Source: Allodiplogaster sudhausi (taxonomy: Eukaryota; Nematoda; Chromadorea; Rhabditida; Diplogasteridae). Taken from it: DNA of 64,000 nt. A program made the position numbers and the translations under genes. Position 1 is the stretch's first letter. The number at the start of each line of letters is the position of its first letter. Shown piece after piece: positions 1 to 12,536 of the stretch. Below the pieces are notes generated by a model. It ran no database searches and was not told the DNA's origin. It worked only from the letters and a program-made list of their open reading frames with translations. The stretch covers positions 343,501 through 407,500 of the forward strand of contig CALZFC010000280.1 of the NCBI GenBank assembly GCA_945643635.1. The letters run 5' to 3'.

Positions 1-103
1 CCAAATTATTGGATTTTGGCAAGATTGACAAAAAAAAGAGATAGAAGAAAGAAAAGGAAAAAAAATCATATGTTTGATGATGACGAAATCTTGATGAGCA
101 AAC

Positions 104-1596
104 CTCATTAACGTTGGGCGTGTCATCGTTGTTCCTCTTTCCAGCTTCTTTGGCTGCCTGCAGGAAAAGCGATAAAATGCGTTTCTTAAAGTTTGTTGAA
201 TATAAAATATTATAAACACTCTTCTACCTAACAACAACAATAAAACAAGATAGTCATGAAACAATTTGCGTAATAATTAAAATAACTGAGAAATACAGAT
301 TGTGCTGAATAAAAAGGCCGGTGAAGGTGCTTTTTTGTTTAACGAAAAAATTTATGCTAAGAATATCGAGCGTAGAAGATGAAACCCTTGCTGCAGAGGT
401 ACTCGCATCCTGTTTAACAGTCGAAGCTAAAGTAAGCAATAATCAGTGCTTAATCTCTACACTATATTACAATGGGGAAAACATAAAATGATTACGAAAG
501 AACAAACATCTCCTCGCTGGCATGATTGAGATTCTCAGAGAAGTCTTCTCTTTCCCATTCTCTGGAGCACCAGCGTTCATTTCTGCTCCCTGCTGAAATA
601 ATTTAGTTAGTTACGCATATTAGAAATATTACTGAAGCATTCGAAGGTTGTGTCAAGGCCATTGAAACCCCCCCCCCCCTCGGTCCGAAGAGATTTTTTC
701 GAACTTGAACACCCCCCCTCGGGATAGCCCATTTCAGCCCCTTGAACACCCCCCCCCCCCCCCGTCTCTCCCCCCGATTCGAGAGCAATAGGTACAATTT
801 CAGCACTGTTAATATCTCCTCAAATGTACCTCTTCGATTTAGGGTTAAAAAAGTACCGTTTATTTCATTTTCTGATTAAGGATACCAGCTCCAAACGGCT
901 TTATTCTGCGGCTTATTATAATTTTAAATTTTTATTAAAAAATTATCAAAACGCTGTTATAAAAAATTATTTTTAATATAATAGTCAAATAAGGCTACTA
1001 TTACAAAATCTTCGTACATATCATTTCCTTCATCTGACCAAGAATGTGCAGCATTCGTCAATGTCCGCGTCTTCTTCCAAAAGGACGAGCGCATAAATCG
1101 GCTTCTTTGGTGCCGGCAACTATTAAGCGTATTTGCTGATGTGAGAGCGATGACGAAATTCCATAATATAAGTTTGACATGAATCGTAAAAGATGATACA
1201 CGAGAGAACCGTATTGGAAGACGAGGTCTCCGGGGTGTTAGGCAGCGACGACGAGAGAGCAGGCCGATTCTGAGTGGGAAGGCCGAGCATCGCGGCGCCC
1301 TTGACGGCGTCGATCACTGACACGCTCTTGGCGATTCGTTTTCGCCTCTGAATTATGTGGAGGGTTCCCTAAAGAAAAGGGTTGCGTCACAGACATTGAG
1401 TTTTTTTTTTTTTAATATAATGGGTTCATCAAATACTACCACCTTATGTGCAACGAGATCCCCGGAAAAGGGAATAACCAATGTCTCGTAAAAATATAAA
1501 GCGTTTTTTCTTTCAAAAATTAACCAGCAAAAAGAACAAGGAGCGAGTGTCCGCGCCATCCGACAGAAGAACGACAGCGTAGCAGTGCTCCTCCAT
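104..1596 (-). pseudogene. C2H2-family gene copy B1, 5' part, decayed
   Basis: Paralogue of the genes at 25917, 45635 and 45930, running off the left edge. Recognisable exons, high to low: 1525-1596 (start MEEHCYAVVLLS), 1210-1347 (KSVSVIDAVKGAAMLGLP), 1039-1119 (KKPIYALVLLEEDADID), 508-592 (ends ISIMPARR), 362-432 (STVKQDASTSAARVSS) and 104-157 (AAKEAGKRNND). Phases match the intact paralogues. Signs of decay: the exon 4 equivalent (AKHVTLIDDAQAASLLG unit) is absent between 593 and 1038, where C-rich low-complexity DNA lies instead. The donor after 362-432 reads ATAAAT where paralogues have GTAAGT. The exon 3 acceptor also differs (TAG before TTG). Function is inferred only from the paralogues: probably a nuclear zinc-finger protein. 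A functional, differently spliced gene remains possible because exon 3 to exon 5 would stay in frame. Confidence 0.55.
640..790. repeat. C-rich low-complexity segment
   Basis: Several dC runs of 8-16 separated by a loosely repeated unit ('gaacacccccc', 'tcggtccgaag', 'tcgggatag'). It occupies the place where copy B1 should have exon 4. No coding sense is seen. Confidence 0.6.
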
Positions 1597-1919
1597 CTGG
1601 CGGATATCGAGACAACTCAAGCAAAGTTATACTAAACGTACATTTGTTTTTTTAAGTTGGCAAAAATAAATAAATATCTAACTAATTTATTACGTATTGG
1701 AGGAAACACAATGAAATTTACATATACAGCCAAAGCAATCAAGCGCCTACGAGACGGTTCATGAAGAAGACTTTTAGATATCGACTCAAATTAAAGGATG
1801 CAACTTGCTGAACAAGGCGTTAATCGTCAGATCATGAATTAAGTACTATATGAACCATAGAGACTCGACTGCCACGCCACATGAATATTTTCAGGTATAA
1901 TTGCTCATAGACAACACAC

Positions 1920-2450
<531 letters not shown>

Positions 2451-2514
2451 TTTGACATATGTATATTTATGTAAATATCCAAAGAATAGAGAAATGAGAA
2501 GAGCAAGAGATTAA

Positions 2515-2788
2515 AGGAGGTATCCGGGGAATAATTAACCTATGTTTTGTTCTATATGGATAAGTTCATATTGGCGTAAAACATATATCCAGAAAGTTTG
2601 AGCGATTTTATTTCATTACTTTCTGAGTGATAGTAAAGTGAAAACTGGCGGGTAGAGAATTGGTTACGGTAGGTCATAGCCGCCCTCTTATTTCACATGC
2701 TCTCTCGACAGAGCGACAGGCAAATTTATGACGCGCATTCAAACTGGTTCTCTAGCGCTACTGTATAATTATTCGCCGGATACTTCCT
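2515..2788. mobile_element. TTAA-flanked MITE (Kolobok-like ends), copy M1
   Basis: Directly visible: TTAA at 2511-2514 and 2789-2792 flank a 274-bp segment. Its ends are imperfect inverted repeats: left AGGAGGTATCCGGGGAATAA, right (reverse complement) AGGAAGTATCCGGCGAATAA. No coding sequence lies inside. TTAA duplications occur with piggyBac and Kolobok elements. The terminal AGG fits the purine-purine-G start of Kolobok better than the CC start of piggyBac. The same terminal AGGAG recurs in the elements at 20647 and 59868. Confidence 0.8.
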
Positions 2789-2792
2789 TTAA

Positions 2793-3600
2793 GTGTGACT
2801 TGAAACTTGATTATGTTTGATTGTCTTTGGCATTTGCTTTCCTTTTGATTTGTTGATCTGGCCAGTTATATATGTATTTACATATGTATGTACACATGCG
2901 TAGGGCGGAACAGTAAAGGCATACGTAGGACAATTTCATGCAAGTTATTTATTAAATATTGACTCTAGTATTCATTGTTTATTATTTAAGATGCTTTTAT
3001 AACATCAATGGGAAAGAGGTAGACAATATCCCGAGCGGTTTGAAAAGTCGTGGCTACTCCGAATTGCCGACACAGGCACAATCAGAAGAATCTTGTATAA
3101 AATTTCAGTAAGTATTCGGAATTTTAAGTTCAGCACATTACATTTTTACACGACAATATAAAATTTCTTTTTTAATTCGCACTCTATTAACCAGTTTTTT
3201 TTTCAACGAGAAGAGATAAATGCCGATTGAATAATGCAGCCACAGTTGGTTACAAAACCTGTCTTTTTCAATGTTAAACGACTTCTATTCAATACTGGAA
3301 GAACCTGGGGTGGACCATTCCAGCGGGGGTGCAGAGGAACAAGAAGTGTTGAGGGAACATGTAGCTAGAACATGTAGCTAGAGAGGGAGAGAAAGACTTT
3401 GCTCTTCACGGATTTGCAAGTGCGACGAGGCAAGATATGGCGAGGCTATCAGAGGATTTCGAAATCTGCCAAATAGAATAGCGTGCTACACTTGCCAACA
3501 GAGCAGCAGAGGATCAAGTTCTAAAACAATACAATCATTTCGTGTATTGCTAACCATTTATTCAAACTAATGAAGATAATTGTTTGAAATTTCCCTATTT
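2793..3600. other. No gene seen
   Basis: AT-rich sequence without a convincing exon chain. A short direct repeat of 'gaacatgtagcta' lies near 3356-3382. Confidence 0.5.
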
Positions 3601-3624
3601 TTCCTTAAAGTTCTGCTTTAAAAT

Positions 3625-3676
3625 CACGTACACCTTCAAGCACATCGGGCACATCCCGAAAGTTCGGCTACGCTGA
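3625..3676 (+). pseudogene. Cystatin-like 3' exon fragment
   Basis: The frame reads ITYTFKHIGHIPKVRLR and then TGA. This closely matches the C-terminus of the minus-strand gene C3 (YTFKYIGHNPKVQLR). The match continues into the 3' UTR, with 'cctcctccagccacct' and an AATAAA near 3707. No upstream exons are found in 2.8-3.6 kb, so this is an isolated tail left by duplication or rearrangement of the C family. Confidence 0.75.
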
Positions 3677-3679
3677 ACT

Positions 3680-4420
3680 GCCCTCCTCCAGCCACCTCAC
3701 AATGCCCAATAAAAGTCTATTTTTGTTTAGAATCTCTTGACCTCTTGAGCATTGGTCATAATGAAGGAAATGCACTCCTGACGATACAAAATATGACAAA
3801 AACAGAAAACTCAGGAATGGAACAATAAAACAATGGTTGCATGAGAAATAAATTGTATTATCGCAATGGAAGGACATATCAAAGAAATATTTCTGGAAAC
3901 ATCGAAGTTGAACAAAACTTTTTTCCCAACATTTTCCGGTATATCAGAATTGATTCTTTCTTCGCCTAGGACCGAGAACTCTTCTATGTCGTCGATTTTG
4001 TTCGCGAATTCTTACTCCTACTTGTTATGTCTCTACTTTTATTCGCCCTCTGGGCGGAAGACAAATAGACGGCATTTCTATCTGCCTGACGAGCACGATG
4101 AAAGGACCCTTTCTGATCCCCCAGAAATCGTGAACTAGCAGTAAGACGAATCAGCCAGTCGGGTTTCTTTGAAACATGAACTAGCAAGAAAAACAATAAA
4201 ACTGACAATGAGTGCACTCTGGATACCAAGGCTCGCAGTTTCATAATTTCTCGCGCTCACTAATCAGAAGAAGGGCCAACTACTTCAAAATGCCCTTGAT
4301 CTGTTATTCTTGAAACGTTTTGTTGCTGGAGGAAAAGTAAGAGAGAGAGAGAAAGAGGAGAGGAAGTGAAAGAGAAAAGTGAGTGAGAGAGTGAGAAAGA
4401 GAGAGATAGATAGAGAGAGG
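3680..4420. other. No gene seen; possible dispersed repeat
   Basis: About 60 bp around 4137-4200 ('agtcgggtttctttgaaaca') resembles 40240-40305 ('agtcggacatctttgaaaca'), suggesting a low-copy dispersed repeat. A GA-rich tract lies at 4338-4420. No exon chain is supported. Confidence 0.4.
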
Positions 4421-4427
4421 GTAAGAA

Positions 4428-4742
4428 GGACTACTTTTCAATGCCCTCGCGAGAGGGGGTCTCTATTAGTGGAAACATATTCAAAAATATTATACTATTT
4501 TTGAATATGTTTGACAAAAAGTTGTGCTAACAACAACATTTTATTCTTAAAAAGAGAGATTTATTGCTCTGATTCAGTGAAAGCATGACTGGAATATACG
4601 TTTTATTATTTTATGAATTCATTGCAACCTTTTAATTGGGAAGAACCTCCCATGTCTCCAGAATCCATTCAAGGTACGTCTCGAGGGGACGAACTAGACT
4701 GTTAAGGGTAGGGGGGGGGTACTAATAGAGAAAATAAGGTAT
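4428..4742. mobile_element. Degenerate pogo-like MITE
   Basis: Same family as 39739-40154. Shared segments include 'cttttcaatgccctcgcgag' near the left side, a central part resembling 'aacaacattttattc' and 'atgactggaatat', and the right end 'actaatagagaaaataaggt'. The left terminal repeat is missing and the transposase-derived frame seen in the other copy is broken here, so this is an older remnant. Confidence 0.65.
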
Positions 4743-4877
4743 ATGTAGCCTAACCAGTTTTCCGAAGTTAATATCGAGATATTGGAATAAAAAAGTTCAT
4801 CATTGGAGAAGCAGAGAATAGGCAAGAAGAGATAAAAAAGAAAGAGCAAAGCCATTGATATTAAAGATCATACTCAG

Positions 4878-7800
4878 CGAGCTGGCCGATGCCGTCGTTT
4901 TTGCTGCTGCCAACCATGAGATTCGACGAGCTGGCGTCGCTGACGATCTTCTCTCTACAAATGTCGATGAACTCATTTTAACAATTGTTTTTTTACAATC
5001 GAAAATTCCATCTGGAAATAATTTTTTTATATCGAAGTTTCCTTTGAGTTTGCGCTAATAATAATCGTGCTCCATTTCAGCATTCATTGGAAATAACAGA
5101 ATGAACCGTTTGTTCAGCACTTCTTTTAAGTTGAAATGAACTTTATTCTTGCTAGTTTATATAGTGCATATAGGAAGAAATGATGAAACGTAACAAACTA
5201 TTTCCTTTTCACTCACTTCACCTTATCTCCGCTCCGACTGCTGGTTGCCTCTTCGTTTTCTCTCTGCTTGGCAGTCCTCCTCATGTCTACCGTTCCAGAA
5301 AATAGACTCATTCTGGTTAGAATAGATTGCTGTTCAAGAAAGATGGTTTAGATTTTAGTTCATTACACTTAAGAAGGGAAATATCGATAGCAGCGAAAAA
5401 AAGAACGACTGAAAAAAAGATGTAATTTTGATTGAAATAGGACCGCGCGTGCTTCCGAGACGGATTGCGTCCCCTAAGTGAGCCATGGATTGCAGCCTAC
5501 GGCTATGGCCGCTACGTGTTCATAATCGGCGACATGCTAGTGAGAAAGAAATTTAAAATCTGCATTCCTGGATTGCCCAGCCCTTTTTTGGATTGTGTTT
5601 CTAAGGCAGGATCGAGCATTTCTGTAGAACGATGTGACGATCAAACCAGTCTTTTTAAATATTAAGCTCGGAGTAAACCACGATATATCATCAGTAAACC
5701 ACGTCTTATCATTATGCCTATGCACACATGTTTTTTTTCTAATTGTAAGACGGGCATTGAAAGCATATGAACGATTGATAAGTTTGCCCATCTTTTCTCA
5801 GTCGTCGTTGGATTTCAATGCGAATCAAGAGGAACAGGAACACGAATACATTTGATTCTCCGTCGACGTCGTCGACCTGCTTCTCTCGAAAAGAGTACGC
5901 ATCGAGAACGTCGGCGACTTGTATGACTTTGGGTCTGCACACACAATTATTATTCACTTTTTTCTTGTCCTCTTGTGTGCTCTTTTTTATGCTAATTTAT
6001 ATAAAGCACCAAGATGAAAGATAACAAATAATAGCCTTCATACGTTGAATGCAGGAGTTTGATTGGATTCTACGCGATTAGCGAATCGGCAGTCGTCATG
6101 GTCGACCTCAACCCAGTGCAGCGCACGCAACGACAGCGTCTGATTCTCATCACTCATCGTCTTGGCAAAGTATTCATTGACATATTTTGGCATTGCAAAA
6201 AAAAGGATTAATATCACCGAACCACATGTGAAATTTCAAATTTTTCCGACCCCTTGTACTCTTACTATTTTGATGTCAGAGAGTATATTATTTTATATAC
6301 ATGTTTTATTGATTGAATTCCTATGAAGGCTTCGTCGCCCTTCCATCGCTGCTACGCGTTGAACATGAATTTGGACAACTTTTTCATGTCGTCCACAGTG
6401 TTCTGCGAGCAGAATTGTGGCACCGCTCTCTAACGCATTGAGAGTCAGAGTTTATTTTTCTCCAAAAATAAATTCTAAACAACAAAAATTTATTAACGAT
6501 TAAAAATAATATACCAAAGAAAACTGAATACATAGCTATTTTATGTTGACAGATGGGAGCGTGACGACTTCCGTCTTCGTCTACCCACGCGATCTTGTGG
6601 ATCCGTCGCCGTGTCGGAACGTCTCGGATATGCTCGCACGGGTTCGTTCGGATTTCTTCTTTCTTTTACCTCTATCTATCTTTCTCTCTCTCTGTCTCTC
6701 AAAAACAACTGCTCTCTCGCACACCGTCCTCCTCAAATGCTGTCTGCAGTCAATGGCATCTCTCGGTAGACGGGCCGGACACGAAGTCGAGGTCGCAGCG
6801 TACGCTCCGCCCTTCTTCCTCTCCAATTCGATCATCGCCTTCTTCGCTGCCCGCCGATCATCTATGCTTACAGATCTGACCACTGCGTATGCCTTCAACA
6901 TTGAGTGAGCACAGCATTTATTGACTGAATCTAATTCCTCTCCATTCTCACACAACAATTTGCTTGAACAAATGGCCTTTTGCAAGTACGATGAATTATA
7001 TAAGCAGGCAAACAGCAAAAAAGGCAGGATTGATTCAGAGTCATTAAATTGCATCCTACGAGGAGCATTTGAAAATGTTTAACGTATTGATTTTAAATTT
7101 AAGTCCAATAACGTTTTTTAAATTTAATAAATTATCTTAGCACGGGCCGATTGGATAAGAAGAATGTTGACGGCGTCAACGACTTCTTAATCGACAGCGA
7201 CGTCCGTGTCGATGATATTGTCCAGGGCAGCAATCGACAGGTTTCTACGCCTGCCGTCGAAAGAAAGCTCTTGTTGTTTACTTATTTATTTATTTAATCA
7301 ATACATCAATATGATGTGACAACATTTAGAAATATTGATCGAGAAGGATTACCAGAACTAAAAGCTGAGAAGACAATGCAAATTCCGAGGAGAGTGGAGA
7401 TAAGATAGAGAGAGAGAGAAGAAGCTGGAGCTAGGTACTATGAAAAGAGGAAAAGGTTGTTGTCCCACCGATGTTTGAGATTAGATACGCGTTGGTTAAA
7501 CTTGGATGTTTCCTTTATATTTCTTCTAAGTGAAATGAATGCCGGCAAATTGTTAAGGAGTGGAGAACATTCAAAGGTGGCTGCTTTCTTGAGGCGACGC
7601 TGGCATTGTCGTGCAGGGTGAGGCAAGCCCGTTGGAAGACATTCGTGGCCGAAGTCGCCATGAGCATTGGATGGAAGCTGATCGCGGGCTACATCGCCCT
7701 TGTTCCATCTTGGCCACGGTCAGCATCAAAGAATCCTGTCTTTTCCACAACTCCAAAATTCATTATTAATCGAGAAATCTGGCTTGCTCTACACAGCAAT

Positions 7801-8726
7801 TAAAAGAGTGACTAAAAATTCATTAATCTGTCGCTCTATCCGCGTCATTAAAATAGTTATTTTTCTACATCGACTTTCTCAACCGTTACATAATCCGCCC
7901 CTTGATTGTTTCATCCTATAACATTTGAATACTTCCGCATCTTACATATATATTTACCCACGTGTGCTACTTAATGTGCACTGTAAATAAAGAAGAAAGA
8001 CACATCCAAAAACAGCTTGGCCGACCCGCTGTACACGATGGCAATGCGTCTCTTCATTCGACCGGCCGCGCGTGCCCTGCACGCTCGCTCTGCGTTCTCT
8101 GCACGCGCTCGCTGCGGTGGCGCGAGTTGCCTGACGTGGCCACGCCCACTTCAGAGGATTCCACTTGCGTCGCCGCCTTCCCCAGTGGACACACTCTTCT
8201 CTATGATGTGGTCGGTTTTTCGAGGAAGCCTTCTTACAACAAGAAAAATTTAATTTATGCTTAAATATATTCCAATTCTCGTTCTTTCTCTGTCATTCTC
8301 TCACTCTCTCTCTCTTTCTCTCTCACTCACTCTCTCTTTCTCTCTCACTCACTCTCTCTCTTTCTCTCTCACTCACTCTCTCTCTTTCTCTCTCACTCAC
8401 TCTCTCTCTTTCTCTCTCACTCACTCTCTCTCTTTCTCTCTCACTCACTCTCTCTCTCTTTCTCTCTCACTCACTCTCTCTCTTTCTCTCTCACTCACTC
8501 TCTCTTTCTCTCTCACTCTCTCACTCACTCTCTCACTGGTTTTCCCTTCTCTCTCTTTAAGGCTTCCTCTCTGTCTCCGCATGCTCGACTGATGGGCTCG
8601 CATCCGCCGCCGACTCCACCCGTCTACGAGCAATTTCGCATTCTTGCGAATCCGCTAGAGCCGTCGCGCCTCACAACGCTCGCGTCGTTCGCTGTCCGGT
8701 CAGAGGAGATGGCTTCATTCGATTGA
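4878..8726 (+). CDS. Unrecognised 11-exon gene with one in-frame TGA
   Basis: The chain was found by joining exons with matching phases: 4878-4962, 5441-5539, 5802-5932, 6055-6169, 6329-6416, 6553-6641, 6750-6904, 7141-7240, 7594-7718, 8016-8214 and 8562-8726 (stop). Every junction keeps frame, giving about 448 residues. The 5' end is not found, since exon 1 here has no clear ATG. Motifs seen: WIAAYGYGRYVFIIGDML, SLIGFYAISESAVVMVDLNP, a hydrophobic APPFFLSNSIIAFFAA, an acidic stretch from NVDGVNDFLIDSDV to RVDDIV, an arginine-rich part, and a Pro-rich tail (PPPTPPVYEQF). I recognise no family. The third exon holds TGA at 5853-5855 in the otherwise open frame. It may be a recent pseudogene, or an unannotated intron may remove the codon. 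Intron 10 is filled by a CT-rich minisatellite. Confidence 0.5.
8283..8545. repeat. CT-rich minisatellite in intron
   Basis: Tandem units of roughly 24 bp built from 'ctctctctttctctctcactca', repeated about ten times inside the last intron of the unknown gene. The long frame across it is a repeat artefact. Confidence 0.9.
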
Positions 8727-9400
8727 ATCGCGCGTTCACAATTCCATTTCACTGTCACAACTTAATGAGCGATGAATATATCAAAGCACCACCATTGATA
8801 TATAACCTTGTATTAGTTTCTGCAAGATTTTTTAAATGTGAAAAGTATAAAATAAATTTGTCTTATAGCAGAGATACGAATGTAGTACCATTGTATGCTT
8901 GTGCCATTTACCGAATTTTCAGACGCGCCCAAGTTGACCGGCAGGAACTGCAAATTGTGGCCGCTCGCCTCATCTGAGAGAAGACAAAGCGTATTCTCAA
9001 TCGTCTCTTATTTTCAAACCAATCGGATCATGAATAAAGGACAATCCGAATTGCGCGAAGCTCCAAAAGGCCCAAGAATCATATCGAGAACACGTTCCGA
9101 TGAGATCGATATACATATAGTTCCCGATTTGTGATCTATTCTAAAGCAAAAGTTCGGAAACTCAGTAATGAGGCAGTAACTACGCAGGAAATAAGAGGAA
9201 GAAAATAAAATAAACGGGAGAAGGAGAACGAAATTATGTGGTTGACTAAAACAAAAATAATAAATACAAGCATGCACACGAAAAGAGAAAATTTACAAAC
9301 GATGAACTAGAGTAATTGCGAAAAGTATCTAAAAGAACTACACAGTGAGCATTTCAGTAATTAATTCAAGATGTGAACAATTCTATAAGACAGAAGGCTT
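8727..9400. other. No gene seen
   Basis: Probable 3' flank of the gene ending at 8726. Frames are short and without splice-consistent partners. Confidence 0.4.
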
Positions 9401-9420
9401 GGCGAGGCCGCAGAGAAGAA

Positions 9421-9509
9421 AGAGGAGGGGAGAGAGAGAGAGAGAGCTGGAGAGAGAGTGGGAGAGAGAGAGAAAGAGAGAGAGAGCTGGAGAGAGAGAG
9501 GGAGAGAGA

Positions 9510-9554
<45 letters not shown>

Positions 9555-9602
9555 GGAGAGGGAGAGAGAGAAAGTGAGGGAGAAAGAGAGAGCTGGAGAG
9601 AG
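9421..9602. repeat. (GA)n microsatellite
   Basis: Interrupted GA repeat with recurring 'agagagctggagagag' units. All frames read through it as Arg/Glu or Ser/Leu repeats and are artefacts. Confidence 0.9.
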
Positions 9603-9619
9603 TATAAAACAATATAAAA

Positions 9620-10790
9620 GAAGACACAGTGGATGTTTGGTAACAATTTAAAAATAGAAGAAAAGTCTATTTGAATTTTTTTCTAATTTATGGGACGCCT
9701 TCATTTTTCATGGGACTTCTATAATATGATGGGACGCCTGCACTAGAATAGAGCCTTTTTTAAATATTTTTTTGGAATTTATTTACGATAGAATCAAAAA
9801 AGCCGAGGAAATAACCAAAATTGACCAGCTTGGATTTTGTTCAAAAGTTCCTTATAGATGCTTTCTGATATGAGGAAATGCTTGGAACTGGTCTAGAAAT
9901 CGTAAAATTTCTTTTTCGTTTGCTATGAAGGTAACATGCTCTTCAAGCTACAGGGAACAAAAAAAAAGATTGGGTGTTTATGTCCACGGCCGCCTTGATT
10001 CGTAATTGATTCCCTTGCAAATCGCGTCATATTATATTGATGACACTGCCTGTTCTCGATTCCAGGATTCGTCTCCTCAACCAGAGGGATCTAGCCAGCA
10101 TCACAGTAACAAAGCTGAGGCAAGGGACATACACTTATAGTCTGTTACTTCGGGAAGGAGAGTACTAAGGGGGGGGGGGGAGGTTGCGTGCAATTATGTG
10201 GTAGTCTAAATAAAATTAATCTCTCACTTCACACTAGACCGGACGGCCAGATCAGCTATTTGCGATCGCTTGTGGCAGCATATCCTACTGATTGCTCCAC
10301 TCTTTATTTCTCTCTTTGTTCTTCACACCCCCTACTGGCTGGCTCCGCGCGCTGTTCGAAAGCCGCTATTACATAGAATGCGAATTAATCTTTCTTCTGA
10401 GGGGCCAGCACGCGAATCCCTCGCAACCAGTACTAAATATGCCGCTATTTTTCTTTCTCACTGCGCGGTAAATACATTTAAACGGAAAACAATTTGGGTA
10501 GCCCTCAGCTATGTACTGACTAAAGGACTGAGTGCGGATCCTGCAGACGGTCGTTCGGTGCGTCCGGGACCTCCATGTCGCGCAGGAGCGGTTAGCATGC
10601 GGGAGGCGTGGGACTTGGGTGTATATCCTTTATCTTGTCTAACATTATACATATAAGATATCTATAGAGAGACGAGGAGAGGGGAAGGACAGGGCCGGGG
10701 CAGCCGCCATGGTGGGCCTAGCCAACACTGAACGTCTTGCTGGCGGTAGCGGCACCGCCCCGAGGGGGCGGGTCCGCCCTCGCCAGCCGG
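9620..10790. other. No gene assigned; GC-rich patch at 10520-10830
   Basis: AT-rich up to about 10.2 kb with a dG run near 10163. 10520-10830 is locally GC-rich and open in several frames on both strands (for example DPADGRSVRPGPP on plus). No splice-consistent chain or known motif was found, so no gene is called. Confidence 0.35.
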
Positions 10791-11145
10791 TTTGAAGTTC
10801 TTCTCTATCCCCGGCCGTGACAACACTCGCACAAACGCCAAAAGAGCAGCGGAGGATCGTGTCTAAATAAAATTGGTTTCTCAATATAGTAATCACGGGC
10901 ATTACAAAACATTTGTAAAATTCACCGTTTGATTTTCGTTTTTATTTTGCAGTATCCAGAAATCTTTCACTCATATTTCAGCCTTTCCAATACGATAATA
11001 ATCAGACTTTTCGAATGCATTTTTCAACCATCGTTCTTCTTCCATTTCTGAGTCGATGCATTTTTTGTTGTTGTTATGTGTTCATTTCCAATTAGTCAAA
11101 TAAATACACGTTCATTGAGCATTAAAAGGTGGAGAGGAGAGGAGT

Positions 11146-11890
11146 TCATCGCTCCTCCCTTTTTGCGTCTCCAATCTTCGTGAAGGTGTAGGTGATTGGG
11201 AAGCCTTTGAGGAAGGGTTCGTGACGCTTGATCTCGTACACGTGCCGGTCAATCTTGACGAAGGGGCAGGGCCTGCCCGACCTGAACGAAATGACATTTA
11301 GACTCCGCCCTCCCGTCAACAAAAGGTTTCCCTCAGAGGTGAGTCATCGAATTGACGGGGTAAATTTTTAGATATTCATTGATGTGAAATGAGGAAGAAA
11401 TGTGCCTACTTGTCGCAGAGAGGACGTTGCACGAGAACAACGTTGTAGATGTAATTATTTCCCTGTTGTTTCTGCGCGCTGTTGATCTAAAAGTGAGTTC
11501 TTTTTAAATAATTCTTTAAATATATTTTACAATGTCATTTACAATTACATAAACTGTTTAAATTTTTCCCTCTCTCTTTTGATACCAAAGAACTGGACCT
11601 TGAGGACTTCATAGGTCTGACCGAGCTGATTGTTCAGCTCATCCACTCTTTCCTGGACTTTGCGTTGTAAGGAAGCTGATTGAATAAAGTGTTAGAGAAA
11701 GGGAATAAAATTAATTATGGTTTTTTGGATCCCAGAGTCAGCTTGGCTGACAGCATCTAAAGCTTACTTCTGTTTCCTTATCGAAACCATAGAATGAAAG
11801 CGCGGCAAGATCTAAGAAGCCAAGACTGGGAGCTGCGGCGGCCAGAGTGAAGAGGACGAAGAGAGGAAGGAAGAAGAGGAAGCGAGACAT
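11146..11890 (-). CDS. Cystatin-like secreted protein C1
   Basis: Exons 11752-11890, 11599-11675, 11410-11486 and 11281-11146, all phases consistent; about 142 residues. Signal peptide MSRFLFFLPLFVLFTLAAAA, acidic propart, a VSFRC block, an amphipathic helix (QERVDELNNQLGQTYEVLK), then INSAQKQQGNNYIYNV, a Cys pair (LCDKSGRPC) and a late HEPFLKGFPITYTF segment. This order matches type-2 cystatins, secreted inhibitors of papain-like cysteine proteases: helix, QxVxG loop, disulfide, PW loop. Here the first loop is KQQGN rather than QxVxG and the second is PF rather than PW, so inhibition is doubtful. The start is the ATG 5 nt after a conserved pyrimidine-CAG. C1 is the inverted twin of C6 and keeps the ancestral stop that C6 has lost. 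Confidence 0.75.
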
Positions 11891-12110
11891 CTTTCCTGAA
11901 GAGAGAGGGTGAGAGTGTCAGACAGAATTTGGAAAATGGGGAGAGGGGAGATTGACAAGAGAGAGAGAGAGGAAAGCAGAGAAAGAGATGAAAGGATTAG
12001 TGAAAATTGGAAGGGAACTAGAAAGAGGGATAAAAGTAGACAGCGAACCAAGGAAACGACCAGAGGAGAGGAGAGCGCACCCGAAGAATGAGGTTACAGG
12101 AAATACACCC

Positions 12111-12118
12111 CTTTTTAT
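12111..12118 (-). promoter_or_regulatory. TATA-like box of C1
   Basis: ATAAAAAG on the minus strand, about 220 bp upstream of the C1 start. It is conserved in position in C4 (15253), C5 (17438), C6 (19654), C7 (21800) and C8 (23655), as is the leader that follows. A conserved TATA-like element is inferred; no transcript start is known. Confidence 0.45.
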
Positions 12119-12498
12119 TGTGAATCCGAAGACGTTTCCAGAAATATTCAAATTACATTAACATAAATAATGCGAAATTAAGATCATTATGGGGATTTCG
12201 CAGGCGAATGTGATAATCAGACGTAGGACGATCAGCAAATGAGGCAATATGAATTTCAATAGCGATTATACCACTTCTCATATTCTCATTGTCATTCATT
12301 ATTCAATGTTTCATAAATATTTTTGAATGTTTATCCTTTAAAAATTGTTTGTTTGACCTGCAGAACCAGTTAATTGTATTATTGGAATTTGAATAAGAGA
12401 GTCTCAGCTGGGTTTTGCGGATGCTATTATTCTGACAAATGATTCGAGCTCATCAGTTCTGCTTAGGCCTTGTTTCCTTCAATACCAGAAATCTTTTC

Positions 12499-12507
<9 letters not shown>

Positions 12508-12530
<23 letters not shown>
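12508..12530. repeat. (CT)n microsatellite
   Basis: Short perfect CT run; the inverted duplicate near 19231-19254 carries the matching GA run. Confidence 0.7.

Positions 12531-12536
<6 letters not shown>

Noticed and set aside
6581..7054. 157-residue minus-strand frame opposite the unknown gene
   Set aside because: The plus-strand exons at 6553, 6750 and 7141 join in phase with eight others; the minus frame has no consistent neighbours and spans an intron rich in CT.
8283..8545. CRISPR-like array
   Set aside because: Repeat units abut without unique spacers and are low-complexity CT sequence in an animal intron.
10645..10902. Minus-strand Arg/Pro-rich frame in the GC-rich patch
   Set aside because: Open in several frames, no motif, partly covered by the flank of the cystatin inverted duplication.
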